A stretch of 64,000 nucleotides of DNA from contig JAZUPZ010000021.1 of the NCBI GenBank assembly GCA_045605445.1, positions 1-64,000 of the forward strand. The letters are read 5' to 3'. Positions within the stretch are counted from its first letter, which is position 1. The number at the start of each line of letters is the position of its first letter. This document shows positions 32,543 through 42,172 of this stretch, piece by piece. Source of the DNA: CAZMHL01 sp045605445 (GTDB taxonomy: Bacteria > Bacillota > Clostridia > RGIG6154). A model generated the notes under the pieces. It searched no databases, was not told the origin of the DNA, and was given only the letters and a program-made list of their open reading frames with translations. The position numbers were made by a program, and so were the translations under genes.

Positions 32543-34627
32543 ATGGCTAGACAATATTCACTTGAAAATACCAGAAATATTGGTATCATGGCTCATATCG
32601 ATGCAGGTAAAACAACCACCACCGAAAGAATTCTTTACTACACAGGTCGTATCCATAAAATGGGTGAAACACACGACGGTGCAGGAACAATGGACTGGAT
32701 GGTTCAGGAGCAGGAACGTGGTATTACTATCACATCTGCTGCAACAACCTGTTTCTGGAAAGGTATGAGAATTAATATAATCGATACCCCCGGACACGTT
32801 GACTTTACAGTTGAAGTTCAGCGTTCATTGAGAGTACTTGATGGTTCTGTAACCGTTATGTGCGCAAAGGGTGGTGTTGAACCGCAGTCTGAAACTGTTT
32901 GGAGACAGGCTGATGATTACAAAGTACCGAGAATGATATACGTTAACAAAATGGATATCATGGGTGCTGACTTCTACAATGTAGAAAAGATGGTTCATGA
33001 AAGACTTAAGGCTAATGGTGTTCCGATTCAGCTTCCTATCGGTGCTGAAGATGAATTTAAAGGAATTATCGACCTTATGACTATGAAAGCAGAAGTATAC
33101 TATGATGAAATGGGTATGCAGTACGGCGAGGAAGAAATTCCTGCTGATATGATGGCAAAAGCTGAAGAATACCACAACAAAATGGTAGAAGCTATCTGCG
33201 AAACAGATGAAGATCTTATGATGAAGTATCTTGAGGGCGAAGAAATCACTGTTGCTGAACTTAAAGCAGCTTTGAGAAAAGCTACTATCAACAACGAAAT
33301 CGTTCCTATGCTTTGCGGTACTTCATACAGGAATAAAGGTGTACAGCTTCTTCTTGATGCTGTTATCGATTATATGCCTGCACCAACTGATGTTGCTAAC
33401 ATCAAAGGTGTTAATCCTGAAACAGAAGAAGAGGAAGAAAGACCTTCTTCAGACGACGAACCATTTGCAGCTTTGGCATTCAAAATTGCTACTGACCCGT
33501 TCGTTGGTAAAATCTGCTTTTTCAGAGTTTACTCAGGGTCTATAAATGCAGGCTCATACGTCCTCAACTCCTGCAAAGGAAACAGAGAAAGACTCGGAAG
33601 AATTCTTCAGATGCATTCAAATCACAGAGAAGACATCGAAACTGTTTATTCCGGTGATATCGCAGCAGCTGTTGGTCTCAAAAACACAACAACAGGTGAC
33701 ACACTTTGCGACGAAAAACATCCTGTAATTCTCGAATCAATGGAATTCCCGGAACCTGTTATTAACGTTGCAATTGAACCTAAAACAAAAGCAGGTCAGG
33801 AAAAGATGGGTATCGCTCTTGCAAAACTTGCAGAAGAAGATCCTACATTCAAGACCTATACAGATGAAGAAACAGGTCAGACGATTATCGCAGGTATGGG
33901 TGAACTCCACCTCGAAATTATCGTTGACAGACTTCTTCGTGAATTCAAAGTTGAAGCTAACGTAGGTGCTCCACAGGTTTCGTATAAAGAGTCTATCACT
34001 CAGACTGTTGAAACTGAATGTAAGTACGCTCGTCAGTCAGGTGGTAAAGGTCAGTATGGTCATGTTGTTATGACTATGGAACCTTTAGAGCCGGGTTCAG
34101 GTTATGAATTCGTTAATAAAATTGTCGGCGGTGCTATTCCTAAGGAATACATTCCTGCTGTTGATGCCGGTATTAAAGGCGCAATGCAGAACGGTATTCT
34201 TGCCGGCTACAACGTAGTTGACGTCAGATGTACTCTTACTTATGGTTCTTACCATGAAGTTGACTCATCTGAAATGGCATTTAAGATTGCTGCTTCAATG
34301 GCGTTCAAAGACGGCATGAAGAAAGCAAATCCGGTTCTTCTCGAACCTATTATGCAGGTTGACGTTGTTGTTCCTGATGAATACATGGGTGACGTTATGG
34401 GTGACCTTAACTCACGTCGTGGTCAGATTCAGGGTATGGAAGCAAGAAACGGTGCTCAGGCAATTCATGCTTTTGTTCCGTTGTCAGAAATGTTTGGTTA
34501 TGCAACAGATATGCGTTCTAATACTCAGGGTAGAGGACAGTATACAATGCAGCCAAGTCATTTTGACCCTGTTCCGAAGAATATTATGGAAAAAATTATT
34601 GCTGAAAGAACAAAAGGCAAAGAATAA
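32543..34627 (+). CDS. fusA: Elongation factor G
   Basis: The 694-residue GTPase that drives ribosomal translocation. G1 is AHIDAGKTTTTERILYY, G3 DTPGHVDF, G4 NKMD, followed by the usual domains II-V, with GKGQYGHV and the C-terminal DMRSNTQGRGQYTM region present. The ATG follows AAAGGAGG by eleven or so bases. The reading frame is complete, without the substitutions that mark fusA2 paralogues. Confidence 0.98.
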   Translation: MARQYSLENTRNIGIMAHIDAGKTTTTERILYYTGRIHKMGETHDGAGTMDWMVQEQERGITITSAATTCFWKGMRINIIDTPGHVDFTVEVQRSLRVLDGSVTVMCAKGGVEPQSETVWRQADDYKVPRMIYVNKMDIMGADFYNVEKMVHERLKANGVPIQLPIGAEDEFKGIIDLMTMKAEVYYDEMGMQYGEEEIPADMMAKAEEYHNKMVEAICETDEDLMMKYLEGEEITVAELKAALRKATINNEIVPMLCGTSYRNKGVQLLLDAVIDYMPAPTDVANIKGVNPETEEEEERPSSDDEPFAALAFKIATDPFVGKICFFRVYSGSINAGSYVLNSCKGNRERLGRILQMHSNHREDIETVYSGDIAAAVGLKNTTTGDTLCDEKHPVILESMEFPEPVINVAIEPKTKAGQEKMGIALAKLAEEDPTFKTYTDEETGQTIIAGMGELHLEIIVDRLLREFKVEANVGAPQVSYKESITQTVETECKYARQSGGKGQYGHVVMTMEPLEPGSGYEFVNKIVGGAIPKEYIPAVDAGIKGAMQNGILAGYNVVDVRCTLTYGSYHEVDSSEMAFKIAASMAFKDGMKKANPVLLEPIMQVDVVVPDEYMGDVMGDLNSRRGQIQGMEARNGAQAIHAFVPLSEMFGYATDMRSNTQGRGQYTMQPSHFDPVPKNIMEKIIAERTKGKE

Positions 34628-34638
34628 GCAAAAAACTA

Positions 34639-34667
34639 TTGCTTTTTTTTCAAAAATAGTTTATACT
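34639..34667 (+). promoter_or_regulatory. Probable promoter of tuf
   Basis: TTGCTT (34639-34644), 17 bases, TATACT (34662-34667) in the fusA-tuf gap. The -35 box is a moderate match. Confidence 0.5.
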
Positions 34668-34718
34668 AAATGTAATTAAGTTTAAAAACTCAAAATTTTT
34701 AAATAGGAGGATTTTAAA

Positions 34719-35921
34719 ATGGCTAAGGAAAAATTTGAAAGAAATAAGCCACATGTTAACATTGGTACCATTGGTCACGTTGACCATGGTAAAACAACCC
34801 TTACAGCTGCTATTACAAAAGTATTGGCACTTCAGGGTAAAGCACAGTTCGAAGCTTATGATATGATCGATAAAGCTCCGGAAGAAAGAGAAAGAGGTAT
34901 CACTATCTCTACAGCTCACGTTGAATACGAAACAGAAAACAGACACTATGCACACGTTGACTGCCCAGGTCATGCTGACTACGTTAAGAACATGATCACC
35001 GGTGCTGCTCAGATGGACGGTGCTATCCTCGTTGTTTCAGCTGCTGACGGTCCTATGCCTCAGACAAGAGAACACATCCTTCTTGCTAGACAGGTTGGCG
35101 TTCCTTACATTGTTGTATTCATGAACAAAGTTGACCAGGTAGACGATCCTGAATTGCTCGAATTGGTTGAAATGGAAATCAGAGAACTTCTTAACGAATA
35201 CGAATTCCCGGGAGATGATACTCCTATCGTTAAAGGTTCAGGTCTCCAGGTTCTTGAATCTACATCACAGGATCCTAACGCTCCTGAATATGCTCCAATC
35301 AACGAACTTATGGCAGAAGTTGACGCTTATATCCCAACTCCTGAAAGAAAAGCAGACCTTCCGTTCCTTATGCCTGTTGAAGACGTATTCTCAATCACAG
35401 GTCGTGGTACAGTTGCTACAGGTAGAGTAGAAAGAGGACAGCTCAACCTCAACGACGAAGTTGAAATCGTTGGTCTTACAGACGAATCAAGAAAAGTTGT
35501 TGTTACAGGTATCGAAATGTTCAGAAAGCTCCTTGACTATGCTGAAGCTGGCGATAACGTTGGTGTACTTCTCAGAGGTATCCAGAGAAACGAAATCGAA
35601 AGAGGACAGGTTCTTGCTAAACCGGGAACAATTCACCCACACAAGAAATTCAAAGGTGAAGTTTACGTTCTTACAAAAGACGAAGGTGGTCGTCATACAC
35701 CATTCTTCAACAACTACAGACCACAGTTCTACTTCAGAACAACTGACGTTACAGGTGTTATCAACCTCCCAGCTGGCACAGAAATGTGTATGCCTGGCGA
35801 TAACGTTACAATGGATGTTGAACTTATCACTCCTATTGCTATTGAAGAAGGACTCAGATTCGCTATCCGTGAAGGTGGTAGAACAGTAGGTTCAGGCGTT
35901 GTTACAGCTATCAACGAATAA
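34719..35921 (+). CDS. tuf: Elongation factor Tu
   Basis: The 400-residue GTPase that brings aminoacyl-tRNA to the ribosome. G1 GHVDHGKTTL (about residue 19), G3 DCPGHADY (about 82), G4 NKVD (about 137); domains II and III complete, ending GSGVVTAINE. A strong AGGAGG lies nine bases before the ATG. Codon choice is visibly biased, as for a highly expressed gene. Followed by a terminator. Confidence 0.99.
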   Translation: MAKEKFERNKPHVNIGTIGHVDHGKTTLTAAITKVLALQGKAQFEAYDMIDKAPEERERGITISTAHVEYETENRHYAHVDCPGHADYVKNMITGAAQMDGAILVVSAADGPMPQTREHILLARQVGVPYIVVFMNKVDQVDDPELLELVEMEIRELLNEYEFPGDDTPIVKGSGLQVLESTSQDPNAPEYAPINELMAEVDAYIPTPERKADLPFLMPVEDVFSITGRGTVATGRVERGQLNLNDEVEIVGLTDESRKVVVTGIEMFRKLLDYAEAGDNVGVLLRGIQRNEIERGQVLAKPGTIHPHKKFKGEVYVLTKDEGGRHTPFFNNYRPQFYFRTTDVTGVINLPAGTEMCMPGDNVTMDVELITPIAIEEGLRFAIREGGRTVGSGVVTAINE

Positions 35922-35935
35922 TCATTACTGATTTA

Positions 35936-35968
35936 AACAGACTATGCTTGCATAGTCTGTTTTTTATG
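35936..35968 (+). terminator. Terminator after tuf
   Basis: Arms AACAGACTATGC and GCATAGTCTGTT with a TT loop, then TTTTAT. Confidence 0.93.
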
Positions 35969-36054
35969 TTAATTTTTCACACATACACTTTAAAATTTGC
36001 CCCTTTTCTTTTGGCGGTTATTGTGGTAAAATTTACTATAAGGAGAGTGAGAAA

Positions 36055-38535
36055 ATGATTTACTGCGACAATCTGGTTATCGGAAGTACATTTTTTGCTG
36101 TTGGTTTTGCCTTGAAAAACAAGAATACACTTATAATAGATAAAGCATCAAGACTTGGCTATGAATATATGGATTCTTTTGATAACAGTTTTCAGGATAT
36201 AACTATTACTCTTTCAAACGATGCAAATAAATTGTATAATGAACTTAAAGACAGAAATGTAATATCTGATACTCACAAACCGATTATCTCTGCGTATGCT
36301 TCTGTTTTGAGCAGAATTGTAAAAGATAATGAGATAAATGTTCTTTTCAGAACAGTGATAGTTGATACTGATAAAACAGAAAACGGCTATATAGTTAAAA
36401 TTTCTAATGTAGACGGTATAACAGAGGTTAAGTGTAAAAGAATTATAGATACGACTGCTAAAAACTATAGCAGTAAATCTTTGAATGCACTTTTGGTGAG
36501 GAACAATGAGGCTGAAGTTAAAAATCGTCGTTATATACTTGTTTCGGGTGAAAAAAGTGATATAATGTATCTTAAATTTTTTATTAAAAATAACAGCGAT
36601 TTACAGAACGCCAGAAATGTGCTCTATAATTTTGTTCGTAATGAATTATGTTCAGCAAAGCTTGTTCAGACTGCGTATGAGTTTGAATATTATTATGGTA
36701 AAGTAAATACTTCGTCAGACTCATACAAAAATCCGGTTCTCTCTTTTAATGCAGGTTTGAATTATACCAAAACAGAAGAATATAAATTTGATAAAAATAT
36801 TATAAAAGAGGAGTTTGAAGTTGTAGTATGCGGACTTGGAACCGCAGGTTCAATTGCTGCAGTTGTAAGCGGCGAATCAGGGGCTAAAACTTTAGGGCTT
36901 GAAACAGAAGCACTGATTGGCGGAATTCCAACTGCAGGACACGTTCTCGGATACTACTACGGGGGCGAAGGCGGAAGATATGAAGATTCCGATAAAAAAG
37001 CTTATAAAAACAACAAACACTTTGCCCTTGCAAACAAAATATTTTTTGATCATTTGCTTCCTGATGCAAAAGTTGAAGTTCTTGAAAATGAATCTGAAAC
37101 AGCAGGGGTGAATATAAAATACAGAGCATTTGTATATGATGTTATTAAAGAAAAAAACAAGGTTACAGGTTTAAGGTATGTCTGCGAAAATAAGCTTTAT
37201 GAGGTTCGTTGCAAATATGTTATCGATGCAACGGGAGAAGCAGATATATGTGCACTTGCGGGCGTTCATACCATCAGAGGAAGAGAAAACGATTCAAAAG
37301 TACAGCCGTTTTCTGTTTGTACAATGACGGTTGACAAAGATTCTGTTAAGAGTTATTATTGTGATAACGGCTACATTAACCCTAACTGTGCAGATGAATA
37401 CTCTAAAGTTCTCATTGACACATATACACAAAAGATGTTCCTTAAACAAAAATATGATAACGAAACTTTCTTTTCTGTAATTGCACCTATGCCCGGAACG
37501 AGAGAAGGACGACATATAAAAGCTGTAAAAAATATCTCGTTTAAAGATTATCTTTCGGGTTTTAAGGGCGCAAAGCCGTTGTTTTATGCATATTCAAATA
37601 TGGATACCCATGGAACAGAACACGCCTTTGAAAGTGATATATATATCGAGTGGGCAGTAGTGTCAAGATTGAGAAAAAAACTTTTTGCTGTGCCTGTGTG
37701 TGCAGAAAACCTCATTCCGGAAAATGTTGACGGAATAATTGCTGCAGGTAAGGGGATAGGCGTAGAACACGATATTTCTCCCTGTGTCAGAATGAAAAGA
37801 GATATGCAGAAATCCGGGGAAGCAGCAGCAAGGTTTGCCTGTATGTGTATAAAAGCAAATTCTGCTCTCTTGCAACTTGACTATGCTGAAATTAAAGCAG
37901 AACTTGAAAAAACAGGATGTCTTGATGAAAAAAACAATAAGACCGAATTGAATATCGGCAAACTTGAAGACGGCACCAAAATTTGTGTTAACGGTGAATG
38001 GTATAAAAATATTGATACTATCCACGAAAAAATGAAAGACAAAAAGCTTTCATCTATTGCAATATTTTCTGCATATATGCTTGATATTAGGGAAAACCTT
38101 AAAGAGTGGCTTAACGAAAATGATATTTCTTATAATGCAGTTCTTGCACTTGGATTGCTTGGCGACAAATCTGCGCTTCCTGTTTTAAGGGAAAGAGTAA
38201 AAAAACATCCTTTGATGGATACTTCGTCAAACAGAGATGATTTGCTTGATGATATGTCTGCGATTTATCTTGCAGGTAAAATGAGCGATGCAGAAAGTGT
38301 TGAAGATATAATAAACATATTTGAAAAGAGTAAAAACAATGAAATGAGAAATCAGTATCTTTTCTTCTCAATAAATGCAATAAAAAGATTCTATACAAAA
38401 GGATTTATTGAAAAAGACAGATATATAGCTCTTATAAATTCAATAGAAAATGTAAGGATATGCTTAAGTCTTACAGAGGATATTTATAATGACATAACCG
38501 AGCAGATAAAAAATTATATGAAAGAGGTGCTTTAA
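36055..38535 (+). CDS. FAD-dependent oxidoreductase with a second N-terminal Rossmann-like region
   Basis: An 826-residue soluble protein. The clear flavin domain starts near residue 255: FEVVVCGLGTAGSIAAVVSG (G-x-G-x-x-G), GGIPTAGHVLGYYYGGEGG, then a later VIDATGEADICALAG and IIAAGKGIGVEHDIS, the pattern of the FAD_oxidored family. Residues 1-45 (YCDNLVIGSTFFAVGFALKN) look like a second, degenerate dinucleotide-binding beta-alpha-beta unit followed by about 200 residues of unknown type. The last 150 residues are helical with HEAT-like character (AVLALGLLGDKSALPVLRER). The ATG follows AAGGAGAG. The next gene, one base after its stop, is fucose-mutarotase-like, so a sugar-related redox reaction is plausible but unproven. 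Confidence 0.75.
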   Translation: MIYCDNLVIGSTFFAVGFALKNKNTLIIDKASRLGYEYMDSFDNSFQDITITLSNDANKLYNELKDRNVISDTHKPIISAYASVLSRIVKDNEINVLFRTVIVDTDKTENGYIVKISNVDGITEVKCKRIIDTTAKNYSSKSLNALLVRNNEAEVKNRRYILVSGEKSDIMYLKFFIKNNSDLQNARNVLYNFVRNELCSAKLVQTAYEFEYYYGKVNTSSDSYKNPVLSFNAGLNYTKTEEYKFDKNIIKEEFEVVVCGLGTAGSIAAVVSGESGAKTLGLETEALIGGIPTAGHVLGYYYGGEGGRYEDSDKKAYKNNKHFALANKIFFDHLLPDAKVEVLENESETAGVNIKYRAFVYDVIKEKNKVTGLRYVCENKLYEVRCKYVIDATGEADICALAGVHTIRGRENDSKVQPFSVCTMTVDKDSVKSYYCDNGYINPNCADEYSKVLIDTYTQKMFLKQKYDNETFFSVIAPMPGTREGRHIKAVKNISFKDYLSGFKGAKPLFYAYSNMDTHGTEHAFESDIYIEWAVVSRLRKKLFAVPVCAENLIPENVDGIIAAGKGIGVEHDISPCVRMKRDMQKSGEAAARFACMCIKANSALLQLDYAEIKAELEKTGCLDEKNNKTELNIGKLEDGTKICVNGEWYKNIDTIHEKMKDKKLSSIAIFSAYMLDIRENLKEWLNENDISYNAVLALGLLGDKSALPVLRERVKKHPLMDTSSNRDDLLDDMSAIYLAGKMSDAESVEDIINIFEKSKNNEMRNQYLFFSINAIKRFYTKGFIEKDRYIALINSIENVRICLSLTEDIYNDITEQIKNYMKEVL

Positions 38536-38955
38536 ATGTTAAAAGGAATACCAAATCAGATTTCACCTGAGCTTCTTAAAATTCTTATGGAAATGGGTCA
38601 CGGTGACGAGCTTGTAATTTCAGACGGAAATTTCCCTGCAGCATCAATTGCAAAAAGACTTGTACGTGCAGACGGATTAGGCGGAGTTGAAATTCTTAAT
38701 GCAATTTTAAAACTTTTTCCGCTTGATACTTATGCAGATCCCGTTTACCTTATGGCAAAAGTTCCCGGTGATGATGTGGAAACTCCTATCTGGGACGAGT
38801 ATAAAAAAGAAATATCTGAGTATTCAGATGCAGAAGTAAAATTTCTTGAAAGATTTGAGTTTTACGAAAGAGCAAAAGATGCCTACGCGGTACTGATTAC
38901 AGGAGAATCGGCACTTTATGCAAACATTATTATAAAAAAAGGCGTAGTAAAATAA
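38536..38955 (+). CDS. fucU: RbsD/FucU-family sugar mutarotase, closer to L-fucose mutarotase
   Basis: A 139-residue protein that should interconvert anomers of L-fucose (or a similar sugar). The N-terminal MGHGDELVISDGNFPA carries the family histidine, and the C-terminal FYERAKDAYAVLITGE followed by SALYANIIIKKGV matches FucU more than RbsD as I recall it. The ATG follows the upstream stop immediately, with GAGGTG before it, so the two genes are translationally linked. With fkp at 49075 it hints that the cell handles L-fucose. Confidence 0.85.
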   Translation: MLKGIPNQISPELLKILMEMGHGDELVISDGNFPAASIAKRLVRADGLGGVEILNAILKLFPLDTYADPVYLMAKVPGDDVETPIWDEYKKEISEYSDAEVKFLERFEFYERAKDAYAVLITGESALYANIIIKKGVVK

Positions 38956-38996
38956 GAATTATAAAACCGCAGAAATTTCTGCGGTTTTATAATTAT
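38956..38996. terminator. Terminator after the oxidoreductase operon
   Basis: A perfect palindrome: arms AATTATAAAACCGCAGAAA and its complement with almost no loop. Confidence 0.9.
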
Positions 38997-39014
38997 CTTT
39001 TTCCATACTAAATA

Positions 39015-39043
39015 TTGAAGATTTTTTCTGTATATGTTATAAT
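39015..39043 (+). promoter_or_regulatory. Promoter of the structured leader and monooxygenase-like gene
   Basis: TTGAAG (39015-39020), 17 bases, TATAAT (39038-39043). The untranslated leader is about 230 bases. Confidence 0.75.
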
Positions 39044-39049
39044 TGACAC

Positions 39050-39282
39050 ATACAGAATTTTATTTTATAAAATTTCCAAGAGCTAACGCTCTTTTGCGCT
39101 TTTGCGAGCACTGTGTCAATTGACGGCGTCGTAAAAATGCCCTTGCAAGCAAGCGTTTTACTCCTGGTAAATGATTTTGCGGCATCTGAATCGTGCACGA
39201 ATTCTATAATGAAACGTGTATTATGAATAGTCCACAGTTACTGGTGCTGAAAATCTCATAATTTATATTAAGGAGAAAATTT
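39050..39282 (+). promoter_or_regulatory. Long structured leader with possible ribosome-site sequestration, class unknown
   Basis: Hairpins visible: AAGAGC/GCTCTT (39078-39093); GTAAAA..GC with GCGTTTTAC (39131-39161); GAATCGTG/CACGAATTC (39188-39204); ATAAT/ATTAT (39206-39224). A long-range stem ACTGTG (39110-39115) with CACAGT (39233-39238) closes a multibranch domain. TTTTACTCCT (39156-39165) can pair with the ribosome binding site AGGAGAAAA (39271-39279), competing with the second hairpin, so a translational switch is possible. No open reading frame covers it. I could not match it to tmRNA, 6S, cobalamin or other classes I know. Confidence 0.55.
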
Positions 39283-39570
39283 ATGTATACTATTTATGTA
39301 ATTTTTAAATGTATTCCTGGTAAAAGGGAAGAATATATTGAAAAACTGAAATCAAAGGGAATAATTGATGAAGTAAGAAAAGAAGACGGCTGTATCAGAT
39401 ATGATTATTATTTTTCTGAAAAAGATGCCGATGAAATTCTTCTTATTGAAGCTTGGGAAAGCAAAAAACATCAGGAAATTCACATTGAACAGCCTCACAT
39501 GGCACGTCTTCGTGAAATCAAACCGGATTATGTAATTTCAACAAAGCTTGGTGAATTTGAATTAAAATAA
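39283..39570 (+). CDS. Antibiotic biosynthesis monooxygenase (ABM)-domain protein
   Basis: A 95-residue ferredoxin-like-fold protein: YTIYVIFKCIPGKREEYIEK opens the ABM domain; EDGCIRYDYYFSEKDADEIL and LIEAWESKKHQEIH are typical of the YgiN-like quinol monooxygenase group. Members act as cofactor-free oxygenases or unknown small-molecule enzymes; in an anaerobe the true reaction may differ. The ATG follows AAGGAG. It is followed after 24 bp by polA, so may share its transcript. Confidence 0.85.
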   Translation: MYTIYVIFKCIPGKREEYIEKLKSKGIIDEVRKEDGCIRYDYYFSEKDADEILLIEAWESKKHQEIHIEQPHMARLREIKPDYVISTKLGEFELK

Positions 39571-39594
39571 AACTATTTAACCGAAAGGATAATT

Positions 39595-42159
39595 ATGAAA
39601 AAATTATTGATTTTTGACGGTAACAGTATTTTAAACAGAGCTTTTTACGGAATAAGAGTTTTGTCAAACTCAAAGGGGCAGTATACAAATGGCGTATACG
39701 GCTTTCTTAACATATTCTTTAAATTTATTGAAGAGGAAAAGCCGGATTATCTTGCGGTTGCTTTTGACCTTAAGGCGAAGACTTTCAGACATAAAATGTA
39801 TGACGGATATAAGGCTCAGAGGAAGGGAATGCCTCCTGAGCTTGCTGAGCAGATGCCTTATCTTAAAGAAATTTTAAGTGCTATGAATGTTTCCTGTCTT
39901 CAGCTGGAGGGTTTTGAAGCAGATGACATAATCGGTACGGTTTCAAAACAGTGTGATGACAACGATATCAATTGTGTTATTGTTACAGGCGATAAGGATG
40001 ATTTGCAGCTTGCTTCTGATAAAATAACTGTAAGACTTGTTGTGACCAGAGCCGGAACAACAACTACAACAGACTATGATTATAAAGCAGTTCTTGAAAA
40101 GATGGGAGTTACTCCTGAGGAGTTCATTTCAGTTAAAGCACTTATGGGAGACACCTCTGATAATATTCCGGGGGTTAAGGGGATTGGCGAAAAGTCTGCC
40201 TTTTCACTTATTCAGCAATACAAGACAATTGATAACCTTTATGAACATACCGATGAGTTAAAGGGTGCTCAGCAGACAAAAATTATTGATGGCAAAGATA
40301 TGGCATATTTAAGCTATGGATTATCTAAAATAGACAGAAATGTTCCTGTATCCGAAAAAATTGATGATATGTTGATAAAAGAATATAATAAACCTTTACT
40401 TTATGAAAAGCTTTCAGAACTCGAACTGAAAAGTATTATAACAAAGCTTGGTCTTGAAAATGAGAGCAAATTAGAAAAGGTGGATTTTGAATTTTGCGAA
40501 ATCGCTTCTCCTTCTGTAATAGAGTCGATAATAACCGATAAAATATTTTACCTCCTCAATATCGGAAAAGGTATTGAATCTATTTGCATTTATTCTGACG
40601 GAAAGATATATCGTAAAGAATTTGTAACAGCCTTTGAGGTGATTGAATACATCGAGGTTTTCTCAAAAATCTTTGGAAATCCTGATATTAAAAAAGTGTC
40701 ACATGATATAAAGAAGGACATTGTATTTCTTTCACAGAATTACGGTATAGAATATTCCGGTCAAATTTTTGATACTAAAATTGCTGCATATATTCTTGAA
40801 CCGTCACGAAATTCTTATGAAATTGGTGAGCTTGCAGAAGTTTATCTCAGAATCGGCGAACTTGAATGCGATGAATGTTGCGGTATACTTGAAAGTCTGG
40901 AATGTAAACTTTCTGAAGCAATAAAAGAGAATGAACAGGAAGAACTTCTGTACGAAGTGGAGTTTCCTTTGGTTTATGTTCTTGCATGTATGGAAAAAGA
41001 GGGGTTCAGGGTAAATAAGGAAAGTCTGGCAGAATTTTCAGAGATGCTTAACAAAAGAATAAGCGTACTTGAAAACGAAATTTACGATTGTGCGGGAGAA
41101 GTTTTTAATATAAACTCACCTAAACAGCTTGGGGTGATTCTTTTTGAAAAATTAGGTTTGCCTGCAGTTAAGAAAACAAAAACAGGCTATTCAACCAATG
41201 CTGATGTTCTTGAAAAGCTTAAACATAAGCATATTATTATTTCATATATAATGGAATACAGGGTTCTTGCAAAGCTTAAGTCAACTTATGCAGACGGATT
41301 GTACAATGTTATAAACGAAAGCACCGGTAAGATAAATTCAAGCTTTAATCAGACAATCACAACAACGGGAAGAATAAGTTCAACAGAACCTAACCTTCAG
41401 AACATTCCCGTTCGTCTTGAACTTGGAAGAGAAATAAGAAAAATGTTTGTTGCATCTGACGAGGATCACATTCTTGTTGATGCTGATTATTCGCAGATTG
41501 AGCTTCGTGTGCTGGCTCATATTGCAGAAGATAAAACAATGAGTGAAGGTTTTGTTAACGGGATAGATGTTCATTCCAATACTGCTTCTCAGGTATTTGG
41601 AGTGCCTATTGAAATGGTAACATCGGATATGCGATCAAAAGCAAAAGCTGTAAATTTCGGAATAGTATACGGAATAGGCTCTTTCAGCTTGTCACAGGAC
41701 ATTCACGTAACCAAAAAACAAGCTGATGAATATATTCAAAGCTATTTTGATAAATATACCGGTATAAAGACCTATCTTGACAACGTTGTTGAATTTGCCA
41801 GAGAAAACGGGTATGTAAAAACTCTCTTAAACAGAAGGCGTTATATTCCGGAAATAAAGGCATCAAACTTTAACCTGAGATCTTTTGGTGAAAGAGTTGC
41901 AATGAATGCACCTATACAGGGCTATGCGGCAGATATTATCAAAATTGCAATGGTAAAGGTATATAATCGTCTTAAGGCAGAAAACCTTTTGTCGAAGCTT
42001 ATTTTACAGGTACATGACGAGCTTATTGTTGATGCACTGAAGAGTGAAGAAGAACAGGTAAAAAAAATCTTAAAAGAAGAAATGGAAAATGCCGTAAAAC
42101 TGAATGTGCCGTTGGTTGTAGAAATGAAAAGCGGTAACAGTTGGTATGAAACCAAATAA
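39595..42159 (+). CDS. polA: DNA polymerase I
   Basis: An 854-residue repair and Okazaki-fragment polymerase. Residues 1-290 are the 5'-3' exonuclease (ADDIIGTVSKQ, VKGIGEKSAF). The middle region has no D-x-E proofreading motif, so the 3'-5' exonuclease appears degenerate as in Bacillus. The polymerase domain has motif A DADYSQIELRVLAHI (about 628), motif B RSKAKAVNFGIVYG (about 679) and motif C QVHDELIVD (about 804). GAAAGGA lies upstream of the ATG. First gene of polA-coaE-lytic transglycosylase, with close spacing. Confidence 0.97.
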   Translation: MKKLLIFDGNSILNRAFYGIRVLSNSKGQYTNGVYGFLNIFFKFIEEEKPDYLAVAFDLKAKTFRHKMYDGYKAQRKGMPPELAEQMPYLKEILSAMNVSCLQLEGFEADDIIGTVSKQCDDNDINCVIVTGDKDDLQLASDKITVRLVVTRAGTTTTTDYDYKAVLEKMGVTPEEFISVKALMGDTSDNIPGVKGIGEKSAFSLIQQYKTIDNLYEHTDELKGAQQTKIIDGKDMAYLSYGLSKIDRNVPVSEKIDDMLIKEYNKPLLYEKLSELELKSIITKLGLENESKLEKVDFEFCEIASPSVIESIITDKIFYLLNIGKGIESICIYSDGKIYRKEFVTAFEVIEYIEVFSKIFGNPDIKKVSHDIKKDIVFLSQNYGIEYSGQIFDTKIAAYILEPSRNSYEIGELAEVYLRIGELECDECCGILESLECKLSEAIKENEQEELLYEVEFPLVYVLACMEKEGFRVNKESLAEFSEMLNKRISVLENEIYDCAGEVFNINSPKQLGVILFEKLGLPAVKKTKTGYSTNADVLEKLKHKHIIISYIMEYRVLAKLKSTYADGLYNVINESTGKINSSFNQTITTTGRISSTEPNLQNIPVRLELGREIRKMFVASDEDHILVDADYSQIELRVLAHIAEDKTMSEGFVNGIDVHSNTASQVFGVPIEMVTSDMRSKAKAVNFGIVYGIGSFSLSQDIHVTKKQADEYIQSYFDKYTGIKTYLDNVVEFARENGYVKTLLNRRRYIPEIKASNFNLRSFGERVAMNAPIQGYAADIIKIAMVKVYNRLKAENLLSKLILQVHDELIVDALKSEEEQVKKILKEEMENAVKLNVPLVVEMKSGNSWYETK

Positions 42160-42172
42160 AAGAAGGATTTAT

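Noticed and set aside
39050..39282. Leader at 39 kb as tmRNA, 6S RNA or cobalamin riboswitch
   Set aside because: No tRNA-like ends or tag frame, no single long closing stem to the very ends, and no B12-box-like segment. Left unassigned.
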